Shown: piece by piece, positions 51,408 to 59,140 of the stretch
Numbering within the stretch: position 1 is the stretch's first letter
Layout of the letters: each line of letters opens with the position of its first letter
Assembly: GCF_000565285.1 (NCBI RefSeq)
Contig: NZ_APVL01000022.1
Location: 1-62,548, forward strand
DNA: 62,548 nucleotides
Direction: 5' to 3'
DNA from: Cytobacillus firmus DS1
GTDB lineage: Bacteria; Bacillota; Bacilli; Bacillales; Cytobacillaceae
Translations under genes and position numbers: made by a program
The notes under the pieces: model-generated
Told to the model about the DNA's origin: nothing
Database searches by the model: none
The model's input: the letters and a program-made list of their open reading frames with translations, nothing else

Positions 51408-52850
51408 ATGGTAGTTGGAGAACTGGCACATGAGCGGGATATCATCGTAATCGGCGGCGGCCCTGGGGGCTATCATGCCGCAATCCGTGCTGCACAGCTT
51501 GGACGCAATGTTACATTAGTAGAGCAGGATCAGCTTGGCGGAATCTGTTTAAATAAAGGCTGCATACCTTCCAAGATCCTCACACAGTCTGCTGAAAAAT
51601 TCACTTCATTCCAGGAAGGTGAAAACTGGGGGCTTGAAGGAGGAAATATATCCTTAAACTTAAACAAGCTTAAGGAATACAAGCAAAAGAAAATTGAGCA
51701 GCTCCGGGCAGGAATTGAAGCCCTCTGTCAAGCTAATAAAATAGAAGTTCTTAATGGTTCGGCCTTTTTTCTGTCAGAGGATAAGATTGGCATCGAAAAA
51801 GGAGACCAATTTGATGTTTTTCGATTTCAGAATGCCATAATTGCGACCGGCGGGAGACCGGAAAAACCTCTTTGGTCCAGAGAAATAAGTGAATTAGTAT
51901 TCGATCAGCATTCTATTTCCGATTTGAGTGAAATACCCGATAAACTATTAATCTATGGCAGTGATTACATTGCTCTCGAAATAGGTATGGCTTATCAGGC
52001 TCTGGGATCTTACGTTACTCTGATCCTCGAAGATGGGAAAGAGGATTTTGATTTTGATCAATCCATTTGCCGGGAACTGAAGAGGATATTAAAAAAGAAG
52101 AAAATAGATATTGTAAGAAATTCGGTTGTATTGGAACTGCAGCATAATGAAGGAATGGTAACAGTCACTTTTGAGTGTAAAGGAAAAAGAGAAACCATTT
52201 CAGGCACACATTTATTTGTTTCATCTTCCATTAGACCAAACACTGACCAGTTGGGGCTTTCCCGTATAGGGGTGGAACAATCTGAAGCAGGGTTTATAAG
52301 GGTTGACTGCCAAAGCCGTACAACACAGAAACATATTTTCGCAGTCGGTGATGTAACAGAAGGTCCTGCACTTGCTGTAAAAGCTATTAAACAAGGAAAA
52401 ACAGCCGCAGAAGCAATTGCGGGAATTAAATCCGAATCGGATTTCCATTTCATTCCGATTGCTGCACATACACAGCCCCCTATTGCGAGTGCCGGGTTAA
52501 CCGAACAGGAAGCCATTAACATGGGCTATGACATTGAAATTGGTGTATCGTCATTATCTGCCAACGGATTCAGCGTATTGAGCGGGAAAAAAGGCGGATT
52601 TGTAAAGGTGATCAGCTGCAGGGAAAAACAAGTTCTTCTGGGGATCCACATGGTAGGCTCCGGAGCAATAGAACTAATTTCAGCCGGAATTACTGCATTG
52701 GAAATGGGAGCAAGGGAAGAGGATTTAATTTTCCCTAACTACCCGCATCCCAGTGTAAATGAAGGCTTGCTTGAAGCTGTAGAAGCTTTAAAGAATTTAG
52801 CTATTCACAGTCCGCCCCAAACCAAAAAAACGCAAAAAGTAAGAGTGTAA
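51408..52850 (+). CDS. 2-oxoacid dehydrogenase E3 component (dihydrolipoamide dehydrogenase)
   Basis: 480 aa, an FAD-dependent enzyme that re-oxidises lipoamide with NAD+. FAD motif is IGGGPGGYHAA, the redox disulfide is in GGICLNKGCIPSK, the NAD site is LIYGSDYIALEIGMAYQALGSYVTLI, and FAVGDVTEGPALAVKA leads into the C-terminal interface with the active His-Glu in YPHPSVNEGLLEAVE. It begins immediately after the E2 stop. The G-x-G-x-x-G NAD motif reads YGSDYIALE rather than the usual GGGYIGLE, a variant worth checking. It is likely dedicated to this complex. Confidence 0.92.
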   Translation: MVVGELAHERDIIVIGGGPGGYHAAIRAAQLGRNVTLVEQDQLGGICLNKGCIPSKILTQSAEKFTSFQEGENWGLEGGNISLNLNKLKEYKQKKIEQLRAGIEALCQANKIEVLNGSAFFLSEDKIGIEKGDQFDVFRFQNAIIATGGRPEKPLWSREISELVFDQHSISDLSEIPDKLLIYGSDYIALEIGMAYQALGSYVTLILEDGKEDFDFDQSICRELKRILKKKKIDIVRNSVVLELQHNEGMVTVTFECKGKRETISGTHLFVSSSIRPNTDQLGLSRIGVEQSEAGFIRVDCQSRTTQKHIFAVGDVTEGPALAVKAIKQGKTAAEAIAGIKSESDFHFIPIAAHTQPPIASAGLTEQEAINMGYDIEIGVSSLSANGFSVLSGKKGGFVKVISCREKQVLLGIHMVGSGAIELISAGITALEMGAREEDLIFPNYPHPSVNEGLLEAVEALKNLAIHSPPQTKKTQKVRV

Positions 52851-52857
52851 ATTCCTT

Positions 52858-52875
52858 TAATGCAGAAGTGCATTA
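52858..52875 (+). other. Hairpin after the E3 gene
   Basis: TAATGCA-GAAG-TGCATTA is a perfect 7-bp stem but lacks a T run. It may be a weak end of the dehydrogenase transcript. The hppD promoter candidate (TTGAGA, 18 bp, TATGAT) lies downstream. Confidence 0.5.
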
Positions 52876-52963
52876 TAGCTTTAACTTGAACTCTTGAGAA
52901 CCTTTACACGTTTCCTATATGATAAATTCAAAATATTATTAATATTAAAACGGAGGGGTTAGC

Positions 52964-54079
52964 ATGCAAGATGAAAAATTGTTAAAGGCACAAAAGATTG
53001 CCGATTTCTTTCCTGTGAAGGAGGTAGATTATTTAGAAATCTACTCTGGAAATGCAAAACAGTCCTGCCATTATTTCTGCACGGCTTTCGGCTTTAAGCC
53101 AGTTGCTTATTCCGGGCTGGAAACCGGCAATAGAGAAACAGTGTCTTATGTTCTTCAGCAGAGAAAGATTCGCCTTGTGATCACAGGAACGTTAAAAGAC
53201 AGCTCCAGAGTATCAAATTTCATTAAAAAGCATGGAGACGGTGTAAAAGATATAGCTTTAGCTGTTGACGATGTTGAAAAGGCATACAAAGCGGCAGTTG
53301 ATAGAGGTGCAATCGAAATACAGCCTCCAGCTGAGATAAAGGATGAACACGGCACAGTCAAAAAGGCAGTAATTGGTACATATGGAGATACCATTCATAC
53401 ACTTGTTGAACGGAATAACTATACAGGAGTATTCATGCCTGGCTTTGAGCCATATCAAACTGAAGTACCATTTGAGGATGCAGGTTTTATCGGCGTCGAC
53501 CATGTTGTTGGAAACGTAGAGAGAATGGAAGAATGGGTGAATTATTATGCAAATGTAATGGGCTTCAAGGAAATGAAGCACTTTACAGATAAAGACATTA
53601 CAACAGAATATTCCGCACTCATGTCCAAGGTTATGCATAATGGAGGCAGAATTAAGTTCCCAATTAACGAGCCTGCAGAAGGGAAGCGCAAATCCCAGAT
53701 TGAAGAATACCTTGAATACTTCAACGGGGCTGGTGTACAGCATCTGGCCATTCTGACAGAAGATATTGTCAGCACTGTCAGCATCCTCCGCAAAAATGGG
53801 GTAGAGTTCTTAAGTACTCCAGATTCTTATTATGAAATGCTTTCTGAGCGCGTAGGGAAAATTGATGAAGAGATAGACAAATTGAAGGAATTAAATATTC
53901 TCGTTGACCGCGATGACGAAGGCTATTTGCTTCAAATTTTCACGAAACCAATCGTAGACCGTCCGACCTTATTCATTGAAATCATTCAGCGTAAAGGTGC
54001 CAGAGGGTTTGGTGAAGGCAACTTTAAAGCACTCTTTGAATCTATAGAACGTGAGCAGGAAAGACGGGGGAATTTATAA
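52964..54079 (+). CDS. hppD: 4-hydroxyphenylpyruvate dioxygenase
   Basis: 371 aa, a non-haem iron enzyme that makes homogentisate from 4-hydroxyphenylpyruvate. It has two vicinal-oxygen-chelate modules. Iron ligands are expected in GVDHVVGNV (first His), GVQHLAILTEDI (second His) and PTLFIEIIQRKGARGFGEGNFKALFESIE (Glu). The family C-terminal helix is present. GGAGGGGTTAGC precedes the ATG. It has its own promoter-like region and a terminator directly after, so it may be expressed alone or by readthrough. Confidence 0.95.
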   Translation: MQDEKLLKAQKIADFFPVKEVDYLEIYSGNAKQSCHYFCTAFGFKPVAYSGLETGNRETVSYVLQQRKIRLVITGTLKDSSRVSNFIKKHGDGVKDIALAVDDVEKAYKAAVDRGAIEIQPPAEIKDEHGTVKKAVIGTYGDTIHTLVERNNYTGVFMPGFEPYQTEVPFEDAGFIGVDHVVGNVERMEEWVNYYANVMGFKEMKHFTDKDITTEYSALMSKVMHNGGRIKFPINEPAEGKRKSQIEEYLEYFNGAGVQHLAILTEDIVSTVSILRKNGVEFLSTPDSYYEMLSERVGKIDEEIDKLKELNILVDRDDEGYLLQIFTKPIVDRPTLFIEIIQRKGARGFGEGNFKALFESIEREQERRGNL

Positions 54080-54090
54080 CTTTTAAGCTT

Positions 54091-54119
54091 AAAAGGGAGA
54101 AAGCATTTCTCCCTTTTTT
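54091..54119 (+). terminator. Intrinsic terminator of hppD
   Basis: AAAGGGAGAAA-GCA-TTTCTCCCTTT is followed by further T. A TTTTAAGCTTAAAA palindrome lies just before it. Confidence 0.88.
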
Positions 54120-54145
54120 AATAAATTGAGAAGGAGGCAGACCAG

Positions 54146-55240
54146 ATGGCCAGAATCCAGACAAAAAGCGCTGTGGAGAAGATTGTTTCTTATCCGCTTG
54201 GCAGCTCGCCGGAAGAGATTAAAGAAAAGTACAATTTAATGGCTGTCCGGAAAATGTCTGATAATGAAAATGTGTATGGCTGCTCATCCGAAGTCAGGAA
54301 CAGCATCAGCAAAGCGATGAACAGTCTTTACTTTTATCCGGATGGCACTGTTTCCCTGCTCAAACGCAAGCTGGCCGGATTCTATAATATAAGTGAAGAT
54401 AACTTTTTGGTCAGCAATGGTTCAGAAGAGATCATCCGATTATTGACTAGAGCATACATAAGTGCTGGAGATGAAGCTGTCATGGCTCAGAATACATTTC
54501 CACGATATGAAACAAACGTCCTTATTGAAGGAGGCAGTGCGATAACAGTATCGCTGGAAAATGGAACACATAACTTAAGAGCTATGTATGAAAAGATGAA
54601 TGAAAAAACAAAAATGGTGTTTATCTGCAATCCCAACAATCCCACAGGAACCATAGTCGGAAAAACAGAACTGCTGCAATTCATTGATAAAGTTCCTTCA
54701 AACATCCTGATTATTCTTGATGAAGCATACTATGAATATGTGAATTCCGAGGATTATCCTGACTCTATTCCGCTTCTTGCACAGAGGCCTAACTTAATCA
54801 TCCTAAGGACTTTCTCTAAAATCTATGGTCTTACAGGACTCCGTGTCGGCTACGGAATCATGCATCCGGAGATCGTGAATGACCTTCATAAGGTAAAAGA
54901 TGTTTTTAATGTCAACCACCTGGCACAGGCAGCAGCTTCTGCAGCACTAAATGATCAGGACTTTATAAAGGATTGTGCACAAAAAAATGCCGAAGAGATG
55001 AAATTTGTGCGCCAAAAGCTAACTGAATTACATGTCGGCTATTTTCCTTCCCAAACTAATTTTATATATATTTTCAGCCAGCTTCCTATTGCTGACAACT
55101 TGATTGCAAATGGCTTGGTTGTCCGGAAAATGAAGCTTGACGGCTATCTTGATGCTTTTCGGATGACGTTAGGAACAAGGGAAGATAATGAAGCAGCATT
55201 GGCTGTGATAAACAAACTTCTGAATGAAAAGGCGGTGTAG
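54146..55240 (+). CDS. PLP-dependent aminotransferase, HisC-like, probably aromatic amino acid aminotransferase
   Basis: 364 aa, fold type I. The PLP lysine is in RTFSKIYGLTGLRVGYG (about residue 225). Other marks are VSNGSEEIIRLLTRAYISAGDEAV, FICNPNNPTGTIVGK and LDEAYYEYVN. It is a histidinol-phosphate aminotransferase-like protein. Its place between HPPD and homogentisate genes points to tyrosine to 4-hydroxyphenylpyruvate. GAAGGAGGCAGACCAG precedes the ATG. It starts the homogentisate operon. Confidence 0.88.
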   Translation: MARIQTKSAVEKIVSYPLGSSPEEIKEKYNLMAVRKMSDNENVYGCSSEVRNSISKAMNSLYFYPDGTVSLLKRKLAGFYNISEDNFLVSNGSEEIIRLLTRAYISAGDEAVMAQNTFPRYETNVLIEGGSAITVSLENGTHNLRAMYEKMNEKTKMVFICNPNNPTGTIVGKTELLQFIDKVPSNILIILDEAYYEYVNSEDYPDSIPLLAQRPNLIILRTFSKIYGLTGLRVGYGIMHPEIVNDLHKVKDVFNVNHLAQAAASAALNDQDFIKDCAQKNAEEMKFVRQKLTELHVGYFPSQTNFIYIFSQLPIADNLIANGLVVRKMKLDGYLDAFRMTLGTREDNEAALAVINKLLNEKAV

Positions 55241-55245
55241 GGCAT

Positions 55246-55866
55246 ATGGAATTAAATCCACAGAGTCTCGAGTGGAAAGACGCATATAAGCTGATGGTTG
55301 GCTCAATTCTGCCGCGTCCCATTGCGTTTGTTACCACTATGGACACAGAAGGAAATGTTAATGCAGCTCCATTCAGCTTTTTTACAGCCATATGTGCAGA
55401 TCCGATGCTGATTTGCTTTTCACCTATGCGAAAAGGGACAGATGGCTCTAAGAAAGATACGCTTGCTAATATTGAAGCCACTAAGGAATTCGTTATTAAC
55501 ATCGTCAGTGAAGACTTTACTGAAAAGATGAATATTTGTGCAGCGGATTATCCGGCTGGTACAGACGAACTGGACGCAGCGGGTCTCGAAAAAGAAAAAA
55601 GTGCTGCTGTGAAGCCACCTCGGGTTAAAGAATCAAAAGTCCACTTAGAATGCAGTCTCTATCAGGTGCTTCACTTTGGAGAACAACCCGGTTCAGGAAG
55701 CCTGGTGATTGGAAAAGTGGAGCATGTGCATGTTGCTGAAGAGCTTTACGAAAATGGAAGGATTAATTCAGAAAAGCTGAAGCCTGTTGGCCGGATGGCA
55801 GGACATATCTATACGAGGCCAATGACTGATGTATTTGAATTGATCCGAAAAACGGACCCAAGGTGA
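55246..55866 (+). CDS. Flavin reductase-like domain protein
   Basis: 206 aa, FMN-binding split-barrel of the flavin reductase group: SILPRPIAFVTTMDTEGNVNAAPFSFFTAICADPMLICFSPMR, then KDTLANIEATKEFVINIVS. Such proteins either reduce flavin or act as flavin-binding partners. It lies 5 bp after the aminotransferase and 4 bp before the FAH gene in one operon. Its role in tyrosine breakdown is not established; no monooxygenase needing it is nearby. Confidence 0.85.
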   Translation: MELNPQSLEWKDAYKLMVGSILPRPIAFVTTMDTEGNVNAAPFSFFTAICADPMLICFSPMRKGTDGSKKDTLANIEATKEFVINIVSEDFTEKMNICAADYPAGTDELDAAGLEKEKSAAVKPPRVKESKVHLECSLYQVLHFGEQPGSGSLVIGKVEHVHVAEELYENGRINSEKLKPVGRMAGHIYTRPMTDVFELIRKTDPR

Positions 55867-55870
55867 TGCT

Positions 55871-56794
55871 ATGAAATTCATAACCTTTCAAAAACCGGAT
55901 GGATCTATAAGAGCGGGCTGGCTGAAGAATGAGGAGTATGCTGTTGATATGCATGAAGCGACCAATGGTGTTCTGCCCAAAACAATGCTGGCATTCCTTG
56001 AGAATCATGAGTTTTTTATGGAATACCTATCTTCCAGCAAAAAACTGAAGAACACGGATAAAGGGGTATATCCTTTATCCGAGGTGAACTTAATGGCTCC
56101 ACTGCCAAATCCAAAAAGCTTTCGGGATTTCTATGCTTTTGAAGAACACGTGAAAACGGCAAGAGATAACCGCGGACTTGACATGATACCCGAATGGTAT
56201 GAAATACCCGTCTTTTATTTTTCAAATCATTTGAGCATTAAGGGTCCAAATGAAGAAATTTCGCGTCCAAAGCATTGTGAATGGCTTGATTACGAGCTCG
56301 AAATTGCCTGTATCATCGGCAAAGAAGGCAAGGATATTAAAGCTGCCGAAGCGGATGATTATATATTTGGGTATTGCATCCTGAATGACTGGAGTGCAAG
56401 AGATATTCAGCGAAAAGAAATGAAGATAGGGCTTGGCCCTGCCAAAGGGAAGGATTTTGCCACTTCTGTCGGGCCATATATCGTTACAAAGGATGAGCTT
56501 GAGAATTTCCGTGTTGAAAATGGCTATGATTTGCTGATGACAGCAAAAGTCAACGGAACTCTTCTTTCAGAAGGAAATATGCAGGATATCTACTATTCCT
56601 TTTACGAAATGCTTGAGCGGGCTTCAGATGGTGTAACCCTCTGCCCAGGTGAAATGATAGGCTCCGGGACTGTTGGCAGCGGCTGCATTCTTGAGCTGGG
56701 CACTGATGTGCACCGCTGGCTGAAGCCTGGAGATGAAGTTGAGCTGGAGATTGGCAATCTCGGAATATTAAAAAATCGGATCGCAAATGAGTGA
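55871..56794 (+). CDS. Fumarylacetoacetate hydrolase-family protein
   Basis: 307 aa. Metal-binding and catalytic motifs are DYELEIACIIG (Glu-x-Glu), LNDWSARDIQRKEM (Asp), and GPAKGKDFATSVGPYIV, with the family ending CILELGTDVHRWLKPGDEVELEIGNLG. It splits the ring-derived acetoacetate intermediate into fumarate (or maleate) and acetoacetate. GGTGATGCT precedes the ATG. No maleylacetoacetate isomerase is in the block, so whether the substrate is fumaryl- or maleylacetoacetate is open. Confidence 0.88.
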   Translation: MKFITFQKPDGSIRAGWLKNEEYAVDMHEATNGVLPKTMLAFLENHEFFMEYLSSSKKLKNTDKGVYPLSEVNLMAPLPNPKSFRDFYAFEEHVKTARDNRGLDMIPEWYEIPVFYFSNHLSIKGPNEEISRPKHCEWLDYELEIACIIGKEGKDIKAAEADDYIFGYCILNDWSARDIQRKEMKIGLGPAKGKDFATSVGPYIVTKDELENFRVENGYDLLMTAKVNGTLLSEGNMQDIYYSFYEMLERASDGVTLCPGEMIGSGTVGSGCILELGTDVHRWLKPGDEVELEIGNLGILKNRIANE

Positions 56795-56803
56795 GGTGGA
56801 AAT

Positions 56804-57958
56804 ATGTTTTATCGCCAAATGGGTAAAATCCCGCACAAACGCCATACAACCTTCAAAAAATCGGATGGAACTCTTTTCAGGGAACAGGTAATGGGGACAA
56901 AAGGTTTTTCCGGCACCCAATCCATTCTTTATCATCACTATATGCCGACAGAAGTAGCACGAACTGAACTGATCGGAAAATATGTTCCAGAGTATGAAGA
57001 ACAGGAGAGCTTAAAGCATCGGCATTTGTTTACAGATCAAATTGAAAAGAAAGGGGATGCACTTTCAGCAAGGGAATATCTGCTCGGGAATGATGACCTT
57101 TTAATAGGCACCATAAATATTACTGAGCCAATGAAAAGCTTTTACCGGAATGGCGAAGCTGATGAGATGCTCTACATTCACTACGGAACCGGAAAAGTTG
57201 AGACCATGTTCGGAACTTTATCCTATCGCCAGGGAGACTATGTCATTATTCCGATTGGCACCATTTACCGCGTAATTCCGGATAAAGAGCAGATGACTAA
57301 AGTGCTCCTTGTTGAGTCTTTCAGCCAGATTACAACACCAAGAAGATACCGGAATGAGTATGGGCAGCTGCTTGAACATAGTCCAATTTGTGAACGGGAT
57401 ATCAGGGGACCGGAAACACTGGAAACATATGATCAAAAAGGAGAATATGAAGTTATCACCAAAACCAGGGGATATTTACATTCTCATATTCTGAACCATC
57501 ACCCGCTTGATGTGGTGGGCTGGGATGGCTATCTTTATCCGTGGGTTTTTAATATAGAAGATTTTGAACCGATTACCGGAAGGGTGCATCAGCCTCCGCC
57601 GGTCCATCAGACTTTTGAAGGACATAACTTTGTTGTGTGTTCCTTTGTTCCCAGATTATATGACTATCATCCAGAGGCCATCCCTGCCCCTTACTATCAC
57701 AGCAATGTCAACAGCGATGAACTTCTGTATTATGTGGAAGGCAATTTCATGAGCAGGAAGGGGATTAGAGAAGGCTCCATCACCCTTCATCCAAGCGGTA
57801 TTCCACATGGCCCTCACCCTGGAAAAACTGAAGCCAGCATAGGGAAAAAAGAAACACTTGAGCTTGCAGTTATGATTGATACATTCAAGCCGTTAAAGCT
57901 GGTGAAAAACGCTAAGCTAATAGAAGATGAGAAGTACATGTTTACTTGGGTGGAATAG
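56804..57958 (+). CDS. hmgA: Homogentisate 1,2-dioxygenase
   Basis: 384 aa, a cupin-fold iron dioxygenase opening the ring of homogentisate. Marks are VHQTFEGHNFVVCSF, the iron-site region YYHSNVNSDELLYYVEGNF, and LHPSGIPHGPHPGKTEAS, which carries the conserved His. It is shorter than the 440-aa human enzyme, as expected for many bacterial forms. GAGGTGGAAAT precedes the ATG. It is the last gene of the homogentisate operon. Confidence 0.92.
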   Translation: MFYRQMGKIPHKRHTTFKKSDGTLFREQVMGTKGFSGTQSILYHHYMPTEVARTELIGKYVPEYEEQESLKHRHLFTDQIEKKGDALSAREYLLGNDDLLIGTINITEPMKSFYRNGEADEMLYIHYGTGKVETMFGTLSYRQGDYVIIPIGTIYRVIPDKEQMTKVLLVESFSQITTPRRYRNEYGQLLEHSPICERDIRGPETLETYDQKGEYEVITKTRGYLHSHILNHHPLDVVGWDGYLYPWVFNIEDFEPITGRVHQPPPVHQTFEGHNFVVCSFVPRLYDYHPEAIPAPYYHSNVNSDELLYYVEGNFMSRKGIREGSITLHPSGIPHGPHPGKTEASIGKKETLELAVMIDTFKPLKLVKNAKLIEDEKYMFTWVE

Positions 57959-57992
57959 AAAAAAGCACTTTCCTTTTGGAGAGTGCTTTTTT
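57959..57992. terminator. Bidirectional terminator between hmgA and the DegV gene
   Basis: AAAAAAGCACT pairs with AGTGCTTTTTT, with inner pairs around TTTT. The homogentisate operon and the converging DegV gene both end here. Confidence 0.9.
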
Positions 57993-58845
57993 AACTTTCG
58001 TTCTGCCAAATAATGGCCAGTGTACCCTCACCGGCATGGGAAGCGATCGTTGAACTAATATCACCAATGAAAATATCGAGGCGCGGAAAATGAGATTGTA
58101 TTTCTTCTGCCAGTTCCTCCGCTTTGTCAGGTACATTCCCATGCATGATTTGAACCTGGGGGATTGTGTGGTTTTCATATGAATTCCCAAGCAAGTCTAT
58201 CATTCTTTTAATTGCTTTTTTTTCTGAACGGACTTTATCAAACAGTTCAAACTCCCCGTCCCGGTTAATACGGATAATTGGCTTTATTTTTAATATGCTT
58301 CCCAGCAGGTATTGTGTGCCTGACATTCTGCCGCCTTTATAGAATTGCTCAAGGCTTCCTAGCAATATATAATTCTCGGATTTATCCGTCTCATTTTGCA
58401 GGATATCAGCAATTTTATGCGCCGGCATATCATTTTCAGCAAGCTTTAAACCTTTATTGATCAATGAAGTAATGGCAAAAGACATACATTTAGAATCGAC
58501 TGTGAAAATAGGGAACTCTGCCAGATCTGCTCCGGCTTTACAACTATTTAACGTGCCGCTTAGCTTGCTGGATACATGAACAGCAACTGCAGCATCATAC
58601 CCCGGCTTCAATGATTCAAATAGTTCGGCAAATTTTCCGGCAGACGGCTGTGAAGTTTTAGGAACTTCTTTTTCATTGCGAATCCGGCTATATAGCTGAT
58701 CTGTATTTAAATCAATACCATCTTCATAGGACTCCTCACCGAATGTAATGGATAGGGGCACCACGTAAACGTCAGGATGTTCCAGCAGCTCCTTCGTAAC
58801 ATAGGCTGTGCTGTCTGTAATCCAGGCAATTTTCTTTTTTGTCAT
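57991..58845 (-). CDS. DegV family fatty-acid-binding protein
   Basis: About 284 aa from ATG 58845, which has AAAGGACT at about 10 nt. The frame opens at 58962, but the extra residues look unlike the family. N-terminal motifs are IAWITDSTAYV and VVPLSITFG, with SQPSAGKFAELFESL and AVHVSSKLSGTLNSC in the lipid-binding cleft. FakB-type DegV proteins bind a fatty acid and deliver it to the FakA kinase. It is monocistronic. Confidence 0.9.
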   Translation of the reverse strand: MTKKKIAWITDSTAYVTKELLEHPDVYVVPLSITFGEESYEDGIDLNTDQLYSRIRNEKEVPKTSQPSAGKFAELFESLKPGYDAAVAVHVSSKLSGTLNSCKAGADLAEFPIFTVDSKCMSFAITSLINKGLKLAENDMPAHKIADILQNETDKSENYILLGSLEQFYKGGRMSGTQYLLGSILKIKPIIRINRDGEFELFDKVRSEKKAIKRMIDLLGNSYENHTIPQVQIMHGNVPDKAEELAEEIQSHFPRLDIFIGDISSTIASHAGEGTLAIIWQNES

Positions 58846-59075
58846 GAATGTTTTAAGTCCTTTGTCAATTATTTTGGAATAAATTGAACCGCTTCCATTA
58901 TTGAAAACTCCCCTCATTATACACGAATAGACCAGTACCTGTATTGATTTTTTATAATCCATTTATAGGAAAAATCCTGAGTATGTCAGTTAGAATGTTT
59001 ATATGGAGCACTTGAAGGTAAATAAGAATCTTTTGTGAACAATGTTTGAACCTGATAAAAAGGGTGCCTGAAATG

Positions 59076-59100
59076 AAAAATCCCCTGCTTGGCAGGGGAG
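59076..59100 (-). terminator. Intrinsic terminator of the ABC-F gene
   Basis: On the minus strand, CCCCTGC-CAA-GCAGGGG is followed by ATTTTT. It lies 41 bp beyond the ABC-F stop. Confidence 0.85.
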
Positions 59101-59140
59101 TGTGAGTATGTCTGCTTTATTAACCTAATACCATTTAATA

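Noticed and set aside
48110..52850. Branched-chain 2-oxoacid dehydrogenase or acetoin dehydrogenase operon
   Set aside because: The ptb, buk, bcd and acoR neighbours typical of those operons are absent, and the flanks are phenylalanine dehydrogenase and HPPD. It is not excluded biochemically, so the specificity is kept as an open question.
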